Below, piece after piece: positions 60,879-64,000 of a DNA stretch of 64,000 nt. The translations under genes and the position numbers were made by a program. How positions within the stretch are numbered: the stretch's first letter is position 1; each line of letters opens with the position of its first letter. Origin of the DNA: Gammaproteobacteria bacterium (GTDB lineage: Bacteria > Pseudomonadota > Gammaproteobacteria > Xanthomonadales > SZUA-36); assembly GCA_030428105.1 (NCBI GenBank), contig JAUIBE010000002.1, positions 186,001 to 250,000 on the forward strand, in the 5' to 3' direction. A model generated the notes under the pieces. It saw only the letters and a program-made list of their open reading frames with translations, was not told where the DNA came from and ran no database searches.

Positions 60879-61915
60879 GGTCGCGCCCCCTGCGCCCGCG
60901 CGCTCACGTCGCGGGGCTTGCTGCCGGCAAACGCGGGTAGCAGGTTAAACAGGGCGGCCAGCAACCCCAGCAAAAATGCTGCGGCCACTGGCCAGAAAAA
61001 CAGTTCATCCACCGGCCGCACCGATTCCTGGTCACTCTCGACCGGCTCCAGTTCGTCCAGGCGGGCGTAGATTTCTGTGAGCGCCTCGGTATCACGCGCG
61101 CGGAAATAGGCGCCGCCGGTGCGTTCGGCAATGGCGCGCAGGGTATCCTCGTCGAGGTCCGCCGAGGGGTTCACCGTGCGCTGCCCGAAAAAGTCGCGCA
61201 CCAGCATTTCATCCGCGCCCACACCCACGGTGTAGATGGTCAGGTCTTCGCGGGCGGCAAATTCAGTCGCCTGCAGCGGCTCCACCTGTCCGGCTGTGTT
61301 GGCGCCGTCGGTCAACAGGATCAGTACCCGCTCGTTGGCGGCGTCGTCGCGCAGGCGTTTCACCGCCAGGCCAATGGCATCGCCAATCGCCGTTTCGCGG
61401 CCGGCCAGCCCGATCTCGGCCTCGTCCAGCAAAATCGCGGTGGTCTGGGTATCAAAGGTCAGCGGCGTTTGGAGGTAGGCGCGGCTGCCAAAAAGGATCA
61501 GGCCCACGCGGTCACCGCGGCGGCCTTCGATAAAATCACCCGCCACCTCTTTCACCACTTCGAGCCGGTTGACTTGCTGGCTGCCCAGGTTCATGTCCTG
61601 GGTATCCATGCTGCCGGAGATATCCACCGCCAGCAGCAGGTCACGCCCGGTGATCGGCAATGATTGCTCTTCGCCCACCCACTGTGGCCGCGCCGCGGCC
61701 ACCACCACCAGCGCCCAGATCAGCCAGGCCAGGGCGTGTAGCCAGGGCATCCGCACCGCTTCGCCACGCCCGCCTGAAACCTGCGCGTACCAGGGCACCC
61801 GCAACGCGCGCATGCCGCTGCCCTCGACCCGCGGCAGCAGGAAGCGCACCAGCAGCGGCAACGGCAGGAGCGCCAGCAGCCAGATCCAGGCGAACAGGAA
61901 ACCGCTTTCCGGCAT
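60875..61915 (-). CDS. batA: BatA-like von Willebrand A membrane protein
   Basis: The 346-residue protein starts at MPESGFLFAWIW (a start four codons earlier is possible). It has an N-terminal helix pair, a VWA domain with the MIDAS motif LAVDISGSMDTQDM and later LLTDGANTAG, and a C-terminal membrane helix (WPVAAAFLLGLLAALFNLL). The domain lies on the periplasmic side. It is four bases beyond the DUF4381 stop. Confidence 0.92.
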   Translation of the reverse strand: MPESGFLFAWIWLLALLPLPLLVRFLLPRVEGSGMRALRVPWYAQVSGGRGEAVRMPWLHALAWLIWALVVVAAARPQWVGEEQSLPITGRDLLLAVDISGSMDTQDMNLGSQQVNRLEVVKEVAGDFIEGRRGDRVGLILFGSRAYLQTPLTFDTQTTAILLDEAEIGLAGRETAIGDAIGLAVKRLRDDAANERVLILLTDGANTAGQVEPLQATEFAAREDLTIYTVGVGADEMLVRDFFGQRTVNPSADLDEDTLRAIAERTGGAYFRARDTEALTEIYARLDELEPVESDQESVRPVDELFFWPVAAAFLLGLLAALFNLLPAFAGSKPRDVSARAQGARP

Positions 61916-61919
61916 GGCC

Positions 61920-62399
61920 TCAACCATGGCGCGCCACCCAGCGCCTGGCCTGCGCCTGCAAGTGCGCGGCATCGAATTCAGGGTCAGGACGGTAGGGCCC
62001 GCTTTCCAGCACTTCCAGGCCGGTGGCGCCGGGCAAGTGGGCCTTGAGGAAGCCCACCCATTCCGCGCCCTGCAACCGCGCGCAGTCGGAATCGGGAAAG
62101 GCCCTGAGGGCGATCACGCGGAACACGCTGTTGAGCGCGCCCAGGTAGGCGGCGGGTTGTGTTGCCGGGTCGAACTGCGCAGGCAGCGCGTCCACTTCGC
62201 GCAACAGGCGCTTGCGGCGCAGGTGGGCTCGCAGTTTGCGCACCAGGCGCAGCACTGACCACGCCAGGACCAGCAAAACGATGCCAGCCAGGATCCACCA
62301 GCCGGGAGCAGGTGGCCACCATGCCGGCTCCGCCACCGGGTGAATATCGTGCAGGCGTTCAAGAATCGCCTGCGACTGGGGATTTTCCGCTGCCTGCAT
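61920..62399 (-). CDS. DUF4381 membrane protein
   Basis: The 159-residue protein has the DUF4381 pattern LHDIHPVAEPAWWPPAPGWW followed by one membrane helix (ILAGIVLLVLAWSVLRLV) and a basic, helical cytoplasmic part. I start at MQAAENPQSQ because the extension upstream is not protein-like. Such genes always travel with moxR-DUF58-bat operons; function is unknown. Confidence 0.87.
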   Translation of the reverse strand: MQAAENPQSQAILERLHDIHPVAEPAWWPPAPGWWILAGIVLLVLAWSVLRLVRKLRAHLRRKRLLREVDALPAQFDPATQPAAYLGALNSVFRVIALRAFPDSDCARLQGAEWVGFLKAHLPGATGLEVLESGPYRPDPEFDAAHLQAQARRWVARHG

Positions 62400-62407
62400 C
62401 ACGCTTG

Positions 62408-63379
62408 TCAGGCCCGGTTGGCGTTGCCCAGCAGGATGCGCAGCTCGCGGCCCAGCACTTCCACCGGGTCCTCGTCGGTGCGCAGCACCATCCAGCCGCA
62501 CTGGTGTTTCTGGAACAGCCGCCGCGGCGCATGGGTGTGCTCCAGGCCCATGACTTCGAACTTCTGGCGGCTGGCGTTCCTTCCGGTATCCAGCACCGAG
62601 CTGTCTTTGCCGTCACTGATCGGGTAGCGGCCAGTGGGCAGGTGCTCCTCGGCCGCGTCCAGCACCTGGCAGCCAATGATGTCGTTGTGCTGGCGCAGGC
62701 GAGACAGGTGGCGGTTGCAGTCGTCGTCCAGGCCAAAAAAGTCGCTGAGAACAATAATCAGGCTGCCGGGGCGGGCGGTATGGCGAACCCGTTCGAGCAC
62801 GTGCGACAGCGGTTCACCGGCAGCATTAGCTTGTCCGCCGCCCTTGCCCAGCACACGCTCCGGGTTGAGCCAGTCGACCAGCCCCTGGATCATGCGCATC
62901 GCACCCCTGCGACCGCCGGCCGGACGCAGCTCCATGTGGCTGCCGGGGGCGAACAGGAAACCGCCGACGCGGTCACCGCGCCGCACCGAGGCCCAGGCGA
63001 TGGCGGCGCCAAGCTGGCCGGCGGCAACAGACTTGAGCCGCTGGCGAGTGCCGAAAAACAGGCTGGGGCTGGCGTCGACCACCACCAGCACCGGGCGCTC
63101 GCGTTCTTCCTGGAACACCTTGGTGTGGGCCCGGCCGGTGCGCGCGGTAACGCGCCAGTCCATGTTGCGGATGTCGTCGCCGGGCTGGTAGTTGCGTGAT
63201 TCGAGGAAGTCGACGCCACGGCCGCGGAAGCGCGAACGGTAGGCGCCGGCCAGCGCCGATGCCGCCGGTTGGCGCATCGGCAGGCGCAGCGCATGGCAAC
63301 GCGGCCGAAGCGCGATCAGCTCGCTGGCGGTCAGGTGAATGCCGTCACCCATCACGGTCGAACCTCCGTCACGGCGCAT
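62408..63379 (-). CDS. DUF58 domain protein
   Basis: The 323-residue soluble protein has the DUF58 hallmark GRGVDFLESRNYQPGDDIRNMDWR. A VWA-like core follows (VLVVVDASPSLFFG, LIIVLSDFFGLDDD). The internal ATG at residue 10 (MGDGIHLTASEL) is an alternative start. DUF58 proteins are the standard partner of MoxR ATPases. Confidence 0.92.
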   Translation of the reverse strand: MRRDGGSTVMGDGIHLTASELIALRPRCHALRLPMRQPAASALAGAYRSRFRGRGVDFLESRNYQPGDDIRNMDWRVTARTGRAHTKVFQEERERPVLVVVDASPSLFFGTRQRLKSVAAGQLGAAIAWASVRRGDRVGGFLFAPGSHMELRPAGGRRGAMRMIQGLVDWLNPERVLGKGGGQANAAGEPLSHVLERVRHTARPGSLIIVLSDFFGLDDDCNRHLSRLRQHNDIIGCQVLDAAEEHLPTGRYPISDGKDSSVLDTGRNASRQKFEVMGLEHTHAPRRLFQKHQCGWMVLRTDEDPVEVLGRELRILLGNANRA

Positions 63380-63384
63380 CCCGC

Positions 63385-64000
63385 TCAGGGAACGGGAACC
63401 AGGTCCAGCAGGCGGTTCACCAGGTCATCCACGGTTACGCCATCGGCTTCGGCCTCGTAGGACAAGAGCACGCGGTGGCGCAACACGTCGTGGATCATGG
63501 CGTGAATATCATCGGGGGAAACAAAATCGCGGCCATCGAGCCAGGCGCGGGCGCGGGCGCAACGATCGAGGCCAATGGTGGCGCGCGGGCTGGCGCCAAA
63601 ACTCACCATGCGCGCCAATTCAGGATCCCAGCTTCCGGGGTCGCGGGTAGCCAGCACCAGTTGCACGATGTACTGCTCGAGCGCGGGCGCCATGTGCATA
63701 TCGAGCACGGCTTCCTGGGCGGCGAACACCTGTTCCTGGGTCACAAGCACCGGTGCGTCGCCCCGGTGGCTGAGTTCTTCACGGGCCTGTCCCCGCGCCA
63801 GGTTGAGAATGGCCTGCTCGGATTCGGCATTGGGGTAGCTGATGGCCACGTGCATCAGGAAGCGGTCGAGCTGCGCCTCGGGCAGCGGATAGGTGCCTTC
63901 CTGCTCAATCGGGTTCTGCGTGGCCATCACCAGGAACAGCTGCGGCAGGCGATAAGTAATGCGCCCTACCGTCACCTGGTGTTCGCCCATCGCTTCCAGC
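63385..64000 (-). CDS. MoxR-family AAA+ ATPase (partial, N terminus beyond window)
   Basis: About 205 C-terminal codons are present and the frame runs off the window end. Visible AAA+ elements are sensor 1 in [25 protein letters not shown], the arginine finger region in the same segment, and a lid with [18 protein letters not shown] (sensor 2 Arg). MoxR ATPases act as chaperones for VWA proteins, here the Bat proteins. The Walker A motif lies outside. Confidence 0.93.
   Translation of the reverse strand, partial: LEAMGEHQVTVGRITYRLPQLFLVMATQNPIEQEGTYPLPEAQLDRFLMHVAISYPNAESEQAILNLARGQAREELSHRGDAPVLVTQEQVFAAQEAVLDMHMAPALEQYIVQLVLATRDPGSWDPELARMVSFGASPRATIGLDRCARARAWLDGRDFVSPDDIHAMIHDVLRHRVLLSYEAEADGVTVDDLVNRLLDLVPVP

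Overview
The window is a gene-dense, high-GC bacterial chromosome segment with about 65 protein genes. I see no rRNA or tRNA gene, CRISPR array, transposase or prophage. Gene order points to a gammaproteobacterium. The tonB3-gshB-pilG-pilI-pilJ-chpA-chpC run, the divergent tyrS / M23 peptidase-anmK pair, DUF3426-fis-purH-purD and argS-SPOR are all layouts known from pseudomonads and xanthomonads. The exact lineage (a Wenzhouxiangella- or Xanthomonadales-like group is my guess) cannot be settled by reading alone.

Layout. 1-5.3 kb: a dispersed repeat, small membrane/CBS/Rieske genes, and a leftward thiS-thiG-trmB-SLC13 permease run. 5.4-8.4 kb: rightward yqgE-ruvX-pyrB-LOG-VOC. 8.4-10.2 kb: leftward gshB-tonB. 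10.5-20.0 kb: a Pil-Chp chemosensory operon for type IV pilus control. It has PilG, PilI, PilJ, a giant ChpA, and a CheW/ChpC-like protein that carries a histone H1-like lysine tail. 20.0-22.5 kb: rsmE, then hisN and cysQ, two sister phosphatases. 22.5-23.4 kb: a composite repeat, hemJ, and a strong small-RNA candidate. 23.5-29.0 kb: erpA, nudC, ampE, a BtuF-like protein, a DUF819 permease and a potassium channel. 29.0-33.4 kb: leftward tyrS-nudix-M19 dipeptidase-tauE, and tspO. 33.6-36.4 kb: M23 peptidase, anmK, yccF. 36.4-38.5 kb: ampG and exoIII. 38.6-48.0 kb: pyrE, DUF4124, DUF3426, fis, purH, purD, uvrD, an alpha/beta hydrolase, pyrF. 48.04-48.3 kb: a second small-RNA candidate. 48.4-54.6 kb: plsB, ydcH, a TRAP binding protein, two tandem small membrane proteins and a TRAP large permease, with no recognisable DctQ. 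55.1-57.4 kb: argS-SPOR. 57.4-64.0 kb: a leftward moxR-DUF58-DUF4381-batA-batB/C-batD operon, cut by the window end.

How the genes work together. Most are housekeeping: de novo pyrimidine (pyrB, pyrE, pyrF) and purine (purH, purD) synthesis, thiamine thiazole, glutathione, phospholipid, peptidoglycan recycling (anmK, ampG, ampE), aminoacyl-tRNA synthesis, and DNA repair or pool sanitation (uvrD, exoIII, a MTH1-like Nudix). The accessory interest lies in four places: the histone-tailed CheW protein at the end of the Pil-Chp operon; two intergenic transcripts with textbook promoters and terminators, one rich in GGA and CA motifs; a dispersed REP-like hairpin whose copies show compensatory changes; and the TRAP locus with paired four-helix proteins where the small subunit would be expected.
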